DNA of 64,000 nucleotides from Chondromyces crocatus (GTDB lineage Bacteria > Myxococcota_A > Polyangia > Polyangiales > Polyangiaceae), in NCBI RefSeq assembly GCF_001189295.1, contig NZ_CP012159.1, forward strand, positions 4,542,525 through 4,606,524. The letters run 5' to 3'. The translations under genes and the position numbers were made by a program. The notes beneath the pieces were generated by a model. That model worked only from the letters and a program-made list of their open reading frames with translations. It had not been told where the DNA came from and made no database searches. Shown in pieces: positions 9,345 through 18,344 of this stretch; positions within the stretch are counted from its first letter, which is position 1; the number at the start of each line of letters is the position of its first letter.

Positions 9345-9382
9345 CGGCGCGGCGTCACCTCGTGGTGCAGCGATCCGCGCCG
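9345..9382. terminator. candidate bidirectional terminator
   Basis: Eight-base arms CGGCGCGG (9345-9352) and CCGCGCCG (9375-9382) enclose a second small stem, CACC-TCGT-GGTG. They lie exactly between the convergent ends of the Kazal-like lipoprotein gene and the phosphodiester-glycosidase gene. Confidence 0.45.
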
Positions 9383-9384
9383 GT

Positions 9385-10596
9385 TCACTTCGACGGTGAT
9401 GACGCCGCGTGGGAGCGCCGCTTCAGATAGAAAAAGTCGCGCTCCGCCGGTGTCGTCACGTAACCGCGCTTGATGTGCTTCGTGTCCTGGATCAGAGTCG
9501 ACACCACTTGGAGAGGATCGCTCGGCGTCGGGCGACCGTAGAAGAGGAACTTCGTGTACGAGTAGTTGATGTCGAGCTGCGCGGCGTCGACGGCGCCCGC
9601 GGCCTTCATCGCCACGGCGACGTCCTTCGCCGTCACCCACTCCCCGCTCCCGTAGAACAGCACCCTTCCGGTCGCGTCGACACCGAGCGCCGAGCGTCGG
9701 ATCTCGACTTCGCCGTTCTCGGCCGCGCTCCATTTTCGAGGGCGCACGGCGTCCTCGATGGCCGGGTGCAGCTCCCTGGCCGTGACGAGGCATGGCGGCG
9801 TTTGCCGGAGCCCCACCATCTTCGGTGCGTCGGCCTCGATCTGGCTCCACTCGGCGATACGGACGGCACCATCCTGGTAAAGCGCCACGGTGCATGCGTC
9901 GGGGCGTGGAGGCAGGAACTCGTCTCCTTCCACCCGCATGCCGTACTTGCCGTGGCGCGCCATGAACCCACCGTTGAACACCGCGATCAGATCCTGCTGA
10001 TCCGCAGCGGGGACGAGCCCGGGTCGCCGCTCTGCCGGGATGTCCTTGGACTGGGGCTCCAGTGTTCCGGCCACGAGGTGCAGCGCGACCTTGCGCAGGT
10101 CGATGGCCACCACGTGCACGTAGACGTGAGGCTTGATCTTGTGAGGGTGGACGGTGGCCTGTGCGAGCACGGGCGTCCCTCCTGCTGCGCCTTCGGCGAG
10201 CGGCCTCCAGGTGCCGTCCTCGGGCTTGGCGGTGCGTGCGTGCGGCGGCTCGAAGGAGGTGGGAGGGAAGGGGACGGCGACCTCCCGGGCGCCTGATGCT
10301 GCAGCCGGATGAGGGCCCGAGGGAGAGGCGCCTCCCTGCGGAGAGGGGCTCGTGGCTTCGGTGTTCACAGCCCCCGTCGATCCCGGGATGGGCGCATCGG
10401 GGAGAGCTGCCGTGGGTCCTGTTGACGCCGGCTTCTCGGCTCCACCCGCCGAGGAGGGGATCTGGGGAGAGGAGAGCGATGCCGAAGGTGTTGGCGTCGT
10501 TGCCGTCGCAGCCGGTTCGGTGCCCCCGCATCCTGTGCTGAGCCACCCAGCGAACGCAGCGCCGAGTCCGTAGAGCCTCATCCTTGTCGTCGTCAT
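9385..10596 (-). CDS. lipoprotein with phosphodiester glycosidase (NAGPA/DUF2233) domain
   Basis: Predicted outer-membrane lipoprotein of about 403 residues. Lipobox LSTGC places Cys23 at the cleavage site and is followed by a Pro/Ser/Ala/Thr-rich linker of about 130 residues. The C-terminal domain matches the family that hydrolyses N-acetylglucosamine-1-phosphodiesters: AVFNGGFMARHGKYGMRVEG, RSALGVDATGRVLFYGSG and LDINYSYTKF. Bacterial members often act on phosphodiester-linked sugars in the cell envelope. Candidate starts are GTG 10602, ATG 10596 and ATG 10581; none has a clear ribosome-binding site and 10596 is a compromise. It is divergent from the VanW gene. Confidence 0.78.
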   Translation of the reverse strand: MTTTRMRLYGLGAAFAGWLSTGCGGTEPAATATTPTPSASLSSPQIPSSAGGAEKPASTGPTAALPDAPIPGSTGAVNTEATSPSPQGGASPSGPHPAAASGAREVAVPFPPTSFEPPHARTAKPEDGTWRPLAEGAAGGTPVLAQATVHPHKIKPHVYVHVVAIDLRKVALHLVAGTLEPQSKDIPAERRPGLVPAADQQDLIAVFNGGFMARHGKYGMRVEGDEFLPPRPDACTVALYQDGAVRIAEWSQIEADAPKMVGLRQTPPCLVTARELHPAIEDAVRPRKWSAAENGEVEIRRSALGVDATGRVLFYGSGEWVTAKDVAVAMKAAGAVDAAQLDINYSYTKFLFYGRPTPSDPLQVVSTLIQDTKHIKRGYVTTPAERDFFYLKRRSHAASSPSK

Positions 10597-10723
10597 GGTC
10601 ACCCGCGATCCCTCACTCCTGTCATCGTCACGACCATCGCGCGGCAGGAGTGTACGGCGGAGCGATGACGGTGCCGGTCAAAACTTCCGGTCTGGAGCGG
10701 AGCCGGCTACGATTCCAGTTCTC

Positions 10724-12142
10724 GTGAGAATTCGGTCTGTCGTCCTCGTCGTAGGCTTCGGGTCGCTGGCTGGCCTCGGGTTGGGGGCAGGCCTGCACCA
10801 CGTGCTCCCACGTGCGCCCGTCGTGCGGGGGCTCTCCATCGGCGAGCGCATCCTTCCGGAAGGCGCTTCTCCGACGGCGTGGCTCGTGTCCCGTCGAGAG
10901 CAGCTCCACGGTCGCAAGATCTGGCTGCACCGCGAGGGGCACTGGTTCAGCACCACCCTCGGCGCGCTCGGTGTCTCCGTCGACGTGGCGGCCACGCTGG
11001 AGCGGGCGCAGCAGATCGGGCACGAAGGATCGCTGATGCGCCGGCTCAAGCAGACGGCACGCGCGCGGCGGGGTGAGCTCGACGTCCCCCTCGTGTGGAC
11101 CGTGGACGAGCACAAGGCGCGCACCTTCCTCCGGACGGAGGTTGCGCCCGTCGTCTTCCGGGAGCCCACGGATGCACGCCTGGATCTCGCGCAGCGGCTG
11201 AAGGTGCCCGATCAGCCGGGCATGAGCCTGGACATCGAGCGCACGATCGCCGCCCTCCACGCCATCTCGCACGAAGAAGAGGAGACCATGGAGCTCGCCA
11301 TGAGCTACGTCTCGGCCAAGGTGACCCTGGTGGATCTCACCCGGGTCGACGTGAGCCAGGTCGTCTCGGTCTTCGAGACGTCGTTCTCCACGTGGGGGAG
11401 CGGAGCGGGACGGGCGAAGAACATCGCCAACGCTGCTGCGCGTCTCGATGGCGCCGTGCTCGCGCCCGGCGAGGCGATCTCGTTCAACGAGCGGGTGGGC
11501 CCGCGGACCCCTGAGAACGGCTTCACCGTCGCTCCGGAGATCCTCGCCGACGAGACGGTCACCGGCTACGGCGGCGGTACCTGCCAGCTCGCCAGCACCC
11601 TGCACGCCGCGGCCCTGTTCGGTGCGTTCGACATCCTCGATCGCCAGAGCCACTCGCGGCCGAGCGCGTACACCAAGCTGGGCCTCGATGCGACGGTCGT
11701 CTATCCCACCGTGGACCTCAAGATCCGCAACAACCACCCGTTCCCGGTGATGATCCACGCCTTCCTTCCGAAGCCGACGGTCATTCGCGTCGAGCTGCTC
11801 GGCGGCCAGTCGTCGGCCACGGTCGAGTACCGGTACGGTGTCGCGAACGTCGAGGACTTCACCCGTCGTATCTACGTCAAGGGGCACTTCCCGCCCGGCA
11901 AGCGCATCCGTCACCAGAAGGGCTCGCGTGGGTACGACGTGACGTCGTTCGTGCGCATCTCCCACAAGGATGGTCGCGTCGACGAGCGCCACTACTTCAG
12001 CGGCTACCGACCTGCCCCCGAGGTGTACTGGGTGGCGCCCGGGTACGATCTCGCCGAGCTTCCTCCGCTGCCGGAGCATGCCAAGGGCATCGAAGACATG
12101 TCGGCCACGAGGACGGCTGGCGACGGCAGCATGGCCATGTGA
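10724..12142 (+). CDS. VanW family membrane-anchored protein
   Basis: A protein of about 472 residues with one N-terminal membrane anchor (VVLVVGFGSLAGLGLGAGL). A YoaR-like peptidoglycan-binding region follows, then a VanW domain with FSTWGSGAGRAKNIANAA, GAVLAPGEAISFNERVGPRT, GYGGGTCQLASTLHAAAL and IRNNHPFPVMIHA. The molecular function of VanW domains is unknown; they occur near glycopeptide-resistance and cell-wall genes. The start is uncertain: the frame is open from 10595, which would overlap the divergent gene, and GTG 10724 places the membrane segment at the N terminus. An extracytoplasmic cell-wall role is inferred. Confidence 0.82.
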   Translation: MRIRSVVLVVGFGSLAGLGLGAGLHHVLPRAPVVRGLSIGERILPEGASPTAWLVSRREQLHGRKIWLHREGHWFSTTLGALGVSVDVAATLERAQQIGHEGSLMRRLKQTARARRGELDVPLVWTVDEHKARTFLRTEVAPVVFREPTDARLDLAQRLKVPDQPGMSLDIERTIAALHAISHEEEETMELAMSYVSAKVTLVDLTRVDVSQVVSVFETSFSTWGSGAGRAKNIANAAARLDGAVLAPGEAISFNERVGPRTPENGFTVAPEILADETVTGYGGGTCQLASTLHAAALFGAFDILDRQSHSRPSAYTKLGLDATVVYPTVDLKIRNNHPFPVMIHAFLPKPTVIRVELLGGQSSATVEYRYGVANVEDFTRRIYVKGHFPPGKRIRHQKGSRGYDVTSFVRISHKDGRVDERHYFSGYRPAPEVYWVAPGYDLAELPPLPEHAKGIEDMSATRTAGDGSMAM

Positions 12143-12169
12143 AGACGGCGCTCGCGCAGGCCCGCCAGG

Positions 12170-12907
12170 TCAGCCCGGGTCACGACAGCAGCGGAAGCCC
12201 ACCTCGTAGAAGCGGAACAGCGGCCCGTGGGACTCGTTGGTCCCTCGGCATCCTGCCCAGGGCTTGGACCAGTAGCCCCCTTTGAGGGAGGAGCGGTAGG
12301 GCCACTCGGCGCGTGAGGTGCTGACCCACTCCTCGACGTTGCCGACCAGATCGTACGCACCGAAGGCGCTCACGCAGGCCGGGAAGGTGCCTGTGGGCTC
12401 ACCCTGCCAGACGCGTGCGGTCTCCGCCGCGCGTACCGCGGCGTCGTTGCTCGCGAGCTTGCGTTCGCTCACGGCCTTCCACGGCTTCGAGACGTTGCAC
12501 GCCCTGGGATCCTGCGCGTGGCCGTAAGGGAAGGGGAGCGAGGCCGGCCCTTCGCAGCCGAGTTCCCACTCGAACTCGGTGCAGAGCCGCTTGCCCACGC
12601 CAGCGCAGAGCGCTTCCGCCTCGATGAAGCGCGCCATCACGACAGGCAGTTCACCCTGACGGTTCGGCCACTCGTACCGGTCCATGCACGCGCGGATCGG
12701 CGTGGCGCGCATCTCCAGGGCCACTGCCCCCGGGAAGAACGCCCAGCAATGATCCTGTTTGAAGGACGTGCAAAGGCGCTGCACCTGCTCGTGGTGGGTT
12801 CCCTCGACCAGCACCATGTCAGGAGGGCAAACGGCATTTCCTGTGACGGGCGCGGCGGTGGATGCCGCGAGGGGAGCGAGGAGCTGAGCCAGCAGGTCGA
12901 GACGCAT
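12170..12907 (-). CDS. secreted formylglycine-generating-enzyme-fold (SUMF1) protein
   Basis: A 245-residue protein of the FGE-sulfatase/SUMF1/PvdO fold. Diagnostic pieces are DMVLVEG near the start, MDRYEWPNRQGELPVV, GKRLCTEFEWELGCEGP, NVEEWVS, LKGGYWSKPW and the terminal VGFRCCRD. The N terminus from ATG 12907 (MRLDLLAQLLAPLAAS) looks like a cleavable signal peptide; a GTG at 12949 is an alternative start. Exported members usually serve as ligand-binding or structural modules, so true formylglycine-generating activity should not be assumed. It converges with the VanW gene, with only 27 bp between. Confidence 0.75.
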   Translation of the reverse strand: MRLDLLAQLLAPLAASTAAPVTGNAVCPPDMVLVEGTHHEQVQRLCTSFKQDHCWAFFPGAVALEMRATPIRACMDRYEWPNRQGELPVVMARFIEAEALCAGVGKRLCTEFEWELGCEGPASLPFPYGHAQDPRACNVSKPWKAVSERKLASNDAAVRAAETARVWQGEPTGTFPACVSAFGAYDLVGNVEEWVSTSRAEWPYRSSLKGGYWSKPWAGCRGTNESHGPLFRFYEVGFRCCRDPG

Positions 12908-12980
12908 CGAGGAGGGCGGGATATCGCATGCCCTGCGCAAGACCTCCACGGCTTGCAGGGCACTCGGGTATCCTCGTGGG

Positions 12981-13349
12981 ATGCGTAGTGCCTTTCGTGG
13001 CGTCGTGCTCGTCGCCGCGCTGAGCTGGGCGGCGTGTGGCGGAAACGTGGTGGTGGATCCCGAGCAGGAGACGGGAGGGCCCGGCGCTGGCCCGGGGAGC
13101 GGGCCTGGCGGGGGCGATGACCCAGCCTCGAACTGTGCCCAGTTCTGCTCGGTTCAGCAGCAATACGACTGTTCCGGGCCCACCTGCGAGAGCGAGTGCC
13201 TCGAGTCCTACGCCGTCTTCCCGGATGCGTGTTACCCTCTTCTGACCCCGTATCTGCAGTGCATGGTGCAGCAGGTCGGTCCTCAGTGCGACCTGCCCGT
13301 CGCGTGCCTTGCCCTCCTCCTCGAAGTGATCGACTGCCTGGAGCTCTGA
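12981..13349 (+). CDS. small Cys-rich lipoprotein
   Basis: A 122-residue predicted lipoprotein. Lipobox SWAAC puts Cys19 at the +1 position, followed by a Gly/Pro-rich linker and a compact domain with ten cysteines (NCAQFCSVQQQYDCSG, then C..C pairs to the end) that are probably disulfide bonded. The design is like that of the lipoprotein at 59.1 kb, although the sequences differ. No function is recognised. It is divergent from the FGE-fold gene by about 70 bp. Confidence 0.7.
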   Translation: MRSAFRGVVLVAALSWAACGGNVVVDPEQETGGPGAGPGSGPGGGDDPASNCAQFCSVQQQYDCSGPTCESECLESYAVFPDACYPLLTPYLQCMVQQVGPQCDLPVACLALLLEVIDCLEL

Positions 13350-13651
13350 GCCCTGGGCATGGGCCTGCGCGTGGAGCCCCAGTCCTCGTCCGGCCGAGCC
13401 CTGGCACATCGCGTCGTGCCGCGTCGAGACGTAGCTTGGGCAGAGGGCCCCGCGACCCGCCGCTCGACGGATCGCGTTGGCGCGCACGTGCCCCACCGCA
13501 CCAGAGGGGAGCGGTCACCCGGATGCTCCTCCGCTCGCGATGTGACGAACTCGAGGGCCTGGCCAGTTTCCGCGGGCCCCTGATCCGGACCTGGTCACGC
13601 GCCCCCTGAGCCGTGTACGCTGAAGGGCTACGGCGTCCTCGATCCTCCGGA
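13350..13651. other. 302-bp intergenic region, nothing convincing
   Basis: Spacer between the Cys-rich lipoprotein gene and the kinase gene. Small frames exist on both strands but none has a domain, a signal peptide or a ribosome-binding site. It presumably carries the promoter for the kinase. Confidence 0.5.
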
Positions 13652-15676
13652 ATGGCAGCTCCCCCGTCGCCCTCGAGAACTGCCCTGCCTGCGCCGGATC
13701 TGGCGCGGGTGGGCGTGCTATCTGGCGGGATTGAATCCCGAACGCAGCGGCTCGCCCTGCGACCGGATGCAGGCCACGAGACGTCGGCGAGCGCTCCCAC
13801 CGCCCTGAATCGTGCACCGGAGCCGTCGCTGCTCGACATCGACATCGACGTCGACGTGCCGGAAGAGCCGATCGACGTCGACGCGCTGTTCGATCTCGAC
13901 GAGCTGCCTCAGGCGAAAGCCCCCTTCGCACCAGCTCCGGTTCCGCCGCCTGTCGTGGCCTCGACCCCTTCCACACCGCCACGGGCTGCCGTGCGTGTCG
14001 AGCGGCCGTCGAGCCCCGCTGCGGCCTCGGCGAGCCCGGTGGAGCGGCCATCGAACCCAGCGGCGCCGCTCGTGAACGCACTCCTGCCGGTGAGCGCGGC
14101 GGAACCGCCGCCGAAGCCCACGGCACCGCTCGGCGAGCACGCGCTCCCTGCGCTCAACCAGGCCGAAGCCCACCCCGTCGAAAGCGTCTCTCAGCCTCCC
14201 CTGTTCTCGCAGCAGGCCGCCGAGACGCTCACGGTGCGGCTCTCTCCGGCACCCGTCTCTGCCGACGAACCAGGTCCAGGGAGCCTCATCTCCGGCCGCT
14301 ATCGCCTGGAGCAGATCATCGGACGCGGCGGCATGGGCGCCGTCTGGCTCGCCCGCGACACGACCCTGGACATCGACGTCGCCCTCAAGCTCATCCGACG
14401 CGACCGCGCTGCCCCCGAAGCGCGCGTACGGTTGCTCCAGGAGGCGCGTGCCGCGGCACGCATCGGCCACCCGTCGATCGTGCGCATCTTCGACTTCGGC
14501 GAGACCCCGAGCGGTGATCCCTTCATCGTGATGGAGCTGCTCCGTGGCGAACCGCTGAGCAGCATCCTCGCGCGACGTCAGCGCCTCGCTCCGGCGCTGG
14601 CGGTGTCCACCTTGCTCCCGCTGGCCAGCGCGCTCGTCGCGGCGCATGGCAAGGGCATCGTCCACCGCGATCTCAAGCCCGACAACATCCTCCTCGTGAC
14701 CAACGAGGCCGGCGCGCTGGTGCCCAAGCTCCTCGATTTCGGGATCGCGCGGCTCCTCACGGGGGACTCGGAGCGGCGCTTCACCCTCGCCGGTGAAGTC
14801 CTCGGCAGCCCCGACTACATGTCGCCCGAGCAGGCCAAGGGCGAGGAAGACGTCGGCGCGGCGACGGACGTCTGGGCATTCACGGTCGTCCTCTACGAGG
14901 CGATCACGGGACGGCGACCGTTCCAGGGGGCGAACTACAACGCCTTGATCCTGGCCATCATCACCCAGGAGCCGACACCGATCACGTCGCTCGCAGCCGG
15001 CGACGAAGCGCTGTGGACCATCGTGCGCCGCGGACTCTCGAAGCGCGCCGCGGACCGCTGGCAGACGATGCGCGACCTGGGCGCTGCCCTGGCGACCTGG
15101 GCCATCGAGCGCAGCGTGCAAGAGGACGTGTCCGGCACCTCCATCGCCAGCCACTGGCTGACGGGGAGCCGGCAGCGCAAGCTCTCCGTGTACCCCATGG
15201 GGCCTCCGCCCAGCCTGAGTGCTGCGCCAGTCGATCCTGCCGTGGCGAACGGCGCCTTCCAGCTTCCGCCGCTCCGCATTCCCGTGGCATCGATGGAAAC
15301 GGTGACCCGACCTCCCTTCGTCCCCACGCAGCGTCGGTGGGGGATGATGGCAGCGTTCCTCGCCCTCGGGCTGATCGGGACCGTCGCCTTCCTCGCCGTG
15401 GGCGCTGGCGCTGGCCGCGTCGCTGAGGAGAGCGCAGGGGAGGCGGCTGCATCGCCGCCGAGCGAACCGAGCGTCGAACTCCTGACACAGGAAGCCCCCC
15501 CGGCGGCGACCGCCGACATTTCACCGGCCGAACCGACGGCGACGGCGCTGCCCGTGACGGCTTCCGCCAGCGTCCCCGCCGCCCTGCCCACGGCGACCCC
15601 ACGCAGCGTGGTGCAACCCATCAAGAAGAAGCCGAAGCGGACGGCGCCGCCCGCACCCAAGGACATCAGGTTCTGA
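13652..15676 (+). CDS. transmembrane Ser/Thr protein kinase (Hanks type)
   Basis: Eukaryote-like kinase of about 674 residues. An acidic, Pro/Ala-rich N-terminal region of about 215 residues includes an unusual run of alternating Asp-Ile/Val (LLDIDIDVDVPEEPIDVD). The kinase domain follows: GRGGMGAVWLA glycine loop, Lys246 (ALKLI), HRDLKPDN with catalytic Asp340, DFGIA (Asp362) and the SPDYMSPEQAKGE activation segment. One transmembrane helix lies at about 564-587, then a 90-residue Pro/Ala/Thr-rich tail. With the kinase N-terminal to the helix, the tail would be periplasmic. All catalytic residues are present. Start could also be GTG 13613. Substrate unknown; the neighbours suggest envelope signalling. 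Confidence 0.92.
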   Translation: MAAPPSPSRTALPAPDLARVGVLSGGIESRTQRLALRPDAGHETSASAPTALNRAPEPSLLDIDIDVDVPEEPIDVDALFDLDELPQAKAPFAPAPVPPPVVASTPSTPPRAAVRVERPSSPAAASASPVERPSNPAAPLVNALLPVSAAEPPPKPTAPLGEHALPALNQAEAHPVESVSQPPLFSQQAAETLTVRLSPAPVSADEPGPGSLISGRYRLEQIIGRGGMGAVWLARDTTLDIDVALKLIRRDRAAPEARVRLLQEARAAARIGHPSIVRIFDFGETPSGDPFIVMELLRGEPLSSILARRQRLAPALAVSTLLPLASALVAAHGKGIVHRDLKPDNILLVTNEAGALVPKLLDFGIARLLTGDSERRFTLAGEVLGSPDYMSPEQAKGEEDVGAATDVWAFTVVLYEAITGRRPFQGANYNALILAIITQEPTPITSLAAGDEALWTIVRRGLSKRAADRWQTMRDLGAALATWAIERSVQEDVSGTSIASHWLTGSRQRKLSVYPMGPPPSLSAAPVDPAVANGAFQLPPLRIPVASMETVTRPPFVPTQRRWGMMAAFLALGLIGTVAFLAVGAGAGRVAEESAGEAAASPPSEPSVELLTQEAPPAATADISPAEPTATALPVTASASVPAALPTATPRSVVQPIKKKPKRTAPPAPKDIRF

Positions 15677-15743
15677 CGCTGCCTCCGTGCGCGTCACCTC
15701 GGGTTTCTTGCCCCCGGGTGGCCGCATTCACGATCCTTCCGGC

Positions 15744-16262
15744 ATGCGTTGCGCCCGACTCCTTCTCCTTGCCGCCCCTCTGACCCTCGGCTGTGCCGGG
15801 CAACCGTGGGCGTCGGGTGGAGGCCTCGCGTACGCGCAGTCCCCCCCGCAGCGCGCGGCGGTCGCGTCGACCACCCCCGCCGAGGCCCCCGGTGTGTCCT
15901 CCTCCTCGCGCACCCCCGCGAACCGCGCCGATCCTGCTGCGACAGCCCTCGCCTTCGCTCGATCCAAGCTGGGGACACCTTACTGTCGCGGTGGCACCGG
16001 CCCGGGTTGCTACGACTGCTCGGGCTTCACGAAGGCTGCCTGGAGCGCCGCGGGACGGAACATCCCTCGCACCTCGGGACAGCAAGCGACCTCCTTGCCC
16101 ACGGTGCCCATGGACCGCCTTCAGCCTGGCGACATCGTCTGGAAACCTGGGCACGTCGCCCTCTATCTCGGCGACGGCAAGGTCATCAACGCGACGAAGC
16201 CGGGTGACGTCGTGAAGATTCAGCCTCTCAAGGGCTATTCCAAGGCCGTGCGACCCTACTGA
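15744..16262 (+). CDS. NlpC/P60 family lipoprotein
   Basis: A 172-residue predicted lipoprotein (lipobox LTLGC, Cys17) with a C-terminal NlpC/P60 domain. The catalytic nucleophile is Cys92 in CYDCSGFTKAAW, the base His137 in PGHVALYLGDG, and Asn149 is a candidate third residue. Such enzymes cut D-Glu to diaminopimelate or related bonds in the murein stem peptide. A low-complexity linker (residues 20-65) separates the lipid anchor from the domain. ATG 15744 places the lipobox correctly. It follows the kinase gene by 67 bp on the same strand and ends in a strong hairpin. Confidence 0.88.
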   Translation: MRCARLLLLAAPLTLGCAGQPWASGGGLAYAQSPPQRAAVASTTPAEAPGVSSSSRTPANRADPAATALAFARSKLGTPYCRGGTGPGCYDCSGFTKAAWSAAGRNIPRTSGQQATSLPTVPMDRLQPGDIVWKPGHVALYLGDGKVINATKPGDVVKIQPLKGYSKAVRPY

Positions 16263-16277
16263 GCGGCGCCCGTCTCG

Positions 16278-16308
16278 ACGCTCCGCGTTCCCTCACGACG
16301 CGGAGCGT
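16278..16308. terminator. strong hairpin terminator overlapping a convergent gene end
   Basis: Perfect 11-bp inverted repeat ACGCTCCGCGT (16278-16288) and ACGCGGAGCGT (16298-16308) with a 9-nt loop. It lies just after the NlpC/P60 gene stop and overlaps the last codons of the opposing radical SAM gene, so it can act for both. Confidence 0.6.
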
Positions 16309-17336
16309 GCCGGCCCCAGATCGAAGGGCAGCGTCTGCTGCCCGGGGCGCAGAAAGGTCGTCGCCCCTTCCTCGGCGACGCGCACACCGTCGAGACCGAG
16401 CTTCCTGCAGTGGATCGAGAAGAGCTGCTCGATCGCCTCCCACCGCCTGCCTTCACCCTTCATCCGCGCACCGAAGGCCGAATCGTTCATCTTGCCACCG
16501 CGGATCTCGCGGATCGCGCGCCGCACCTTCTCCGCATGCCCGGGGAGCGCAGCCTGGAGTCGCTCGTCGAACACCGGCAGCACCTCGCGTGGCAACCGCA
16601 GCGCTTGCATGAACGCCGAGCGTGCGCCCGCATCGCGCGCCCGCTCCAGCAGTTCGGGGATGTCGGTGTCGTTCAGTCCCGGGATCACCGGGGAGATGGA
16701 GATCCCCGTGGGGACACCCGCGTCGGAGAGCGCCCTCATCGCCTCGAAGCGGAGCGAAGGCCGGCTCGCGTACGGCTCGATCTTCCGAGCCATCGCATCG
16801 TCGGCAAACGTCACGCTGAGGACGACCTTGGCGCGCGCCTTCCGCGAGAGCTCCCCGAGCAGATCGACGTCGCGCCGCACCAGCGCTCCCTTGGTGATCA
16901 CGACCACCGGATTCTGGTGCGTGAGGCACACCTCCAGCAGGCGACGGGTGATCTGGTAGCTCGCCTCCAGGGGCTGGTAACAGTCCACGCTCCCCGACAA
17001 AACGAGCGTGTCTCCTTGCCAGGAAGCCCTGCCGAACTCCCGCCGCAGGATCTCGGCAGCGTTCATCTTCACCACGATCTTCCGATCGAAATCCGTTCCA
17101 GCGCCCCAGCCGAGGTACTGATGCCCCGGTCGCGCATAGCAGTAGGCGCAGGCATGAAGGCAGCCGCGGTACGGGTTCGCGCTGAACCGGAAGGGGAGGT
17201 CTGGGCTGTCGTTCTGGGTGATCAGCGAACGCGCCTGCTCCTCGAACACCTGGAGGGTCGCCGCGGGCGCCTCTTCCAGGTACGTCACATGGGTCGAGGA
17301 CCAGGGATTGGGCGGATTCGACACCGGGCGGGGCAC
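16293..17336 (-). CDS. PA0069 family radical SAM protein (SplB-like)
   Basis: A 347-residue radical SAM enzyme. The cluster motif is CLHACAYC (Cys59, Cys63, Cys66), a C-x3-C-x2-C arrangement. NPYRGC before it and VSTFADD-like, ISPVIPGLNDTDIPELL and MNDSAFGARMKGEG segments match the group named PA0069, related to spore photoproduct lyase. The reaction is not established for this group. The start at 17336 is a GTG. It converges on the NlpC/P60 gene and lies 90 bp downstream of rnz on the same strand. Confidence 0.85.
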   Translation of the reverse strand: MPRPVSNPPNPWSSTHVTYLEEAPAATLQVFEEQARSLITQNDSPDLPFRFSANPYRGCLHACAYCYARPGHQYLGWGAGTDFDRKIVVKMNAAEILRREFGRASWQGDTLVLSGSVDCYQPLEASYQITRRLLEVCLTHQNPVVVITKGALVRRDVDLLGELSRKARAKVVLSVTFADDAMARKIEPYASRPSLRFEAMRALSDAGVPTGISISPVIPGLNDTDIPELLERARDAGARSAFMQALRLPREVLPVFDERLQAALPGHAEKVRRAIREIRGGKMNDSAFGARMKGEGRRWEAIEQLFSIHCRKLGLDGVRVAEEGATTFLRPGQQTLPFDLGPARSAS

Positions 17337-17426
17337 GAGACGAGCTTACCCGGGGGGCGCAAGATTGCACGCTTGTTCAGGTGTCGGCCCGGCGTCGAGG
17401 TCTCGCGAGCTTCTCGCCCTGGTGCC

Positions 17427-18344
17427 TCAGTCCTTCAGCGGCAGCTCGATCTCGCGGCCGTCTTCGGCCACCTCGCACGCCTTGAGTTCTTCGCGCGCTT
17501 GCTGGAGCAGCACATGGGGCTCGTGATCGTAGCGGGCCGACAGGTGCGTGAGCACCAGCCGTTCCACCCCCGCCTCCCCGGCGAGACGAGCCGCCTCACG
17601 CGCCGTCGTGTGCTTCGTGAACTCCGCTCGTTCCTGCTCCGCGTCCCCGAACGTGGCCTCGTGGACCAGCAGATCGGCCCCACGCGACGCCCGCACCATC
17701 GCCTCGCATGGCCGCGTATCGCCCGAGATCACCACCCGCCGTCCGGGTCGCGAAGGACCGACCACCTCCTCAGGTTTCACGACGCGCCCGTTGGGCAGGG
17801 TGATCGCCTCACCGCGCTGGAGCTTGCCGAAGAGCGGACCCGACGGGACTTGCCGAGCGCGCGCTGCCTCCACGTCGAAGCGCCCTGGCCGGTCGTCCTC
17901 CACCAGCGCGAAGCCGATCGACCGCACCCGATGATCGGTGGGGAACGCCTCGACCCGGTAGCCGTCCCCCACCATCGCCGTCCCCTCGGCGATCTCCACG
18001 ATCTCGACGGGAAGCGCCAGCTCGTCCACGCCGAGCTTGATCACCTGAGGAAGGAACGACGCTGCGGGCGGCGGTCCGTAGAGCCGGAGTGGCTCGGTGC
18101 GCCCCATCATCGAGAGCGTCCGCAGAAAGCCGATGATCCCCAGGTAGTGGTCGGCATGAAAGTGCGTGAAGAACACCGCCTGGAGCGAGAACCCCGTCCC
18201 GTAGCGGATCATCTGTCGCTGCGTCCCCTCACCGCAGTCGAAGAGCAGCGCGTCGCTCTCCCGCTTCACGAAGAGGCCGGACAGGTTCCGGCGCGCGGTG
18301 GGGGCGGCAGCCGAGGTGCCGAGGAAAGTCAGCCGCAAGCTCAT
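17427..18344 (-). CDS. rnz: ribonuclease Z
   Basis: Metallo-beta-lactamase-fold endonuclease that trims the 3' trailer of tRNA precursors. The 305-residue protein has the zinc motif THFHADHYLG (His61, His63, Asp65, His66), the N-terminal LTFLGTSAAAPT, SGDTRPC, LLVHEATFGD and the terminal LTHLSARY, all diagnostic of RNase Z. Length is that of the short form. Its ATG overlaps the stop of the upstream gene (ATGA on the minus strand), so translation of the two is likely coupled although their functions look unrelated. Confidence 0.93.
   Translation of the reverse strand: MSLRLTFLGTSAAAPTARRNLSGLFVKRESDALLFDCGEGTQRQMIRYGTGFSLQAVFFTHFHADHYLGIIGFLRTLSMMGRTEPLRLYGPPPAASFLPQVIKLGVDELALPVEIVEIAEGTAMVGDGYRVEAFPTDHRVRSIGFALVEDDRPGRFDVEAARARQVPSGPLFGKLQRGEAITLPNGRVVKPEEVVGPSRPGRRVVISGDTRPCEAMVRASRGADLLVHEATFGDAEQERAEFTKHTTAREAARLAGEAGVERLVLTHLSARYDHEPHVLLQQAREELKACEVAEDGREIELPLKD

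Noticed and set aside
13350-13651. Small protein frames in the gap before the kinase gene.
   Set aside because: No signal peptide, conserved motif or ribosome site; likely promoter DNA.
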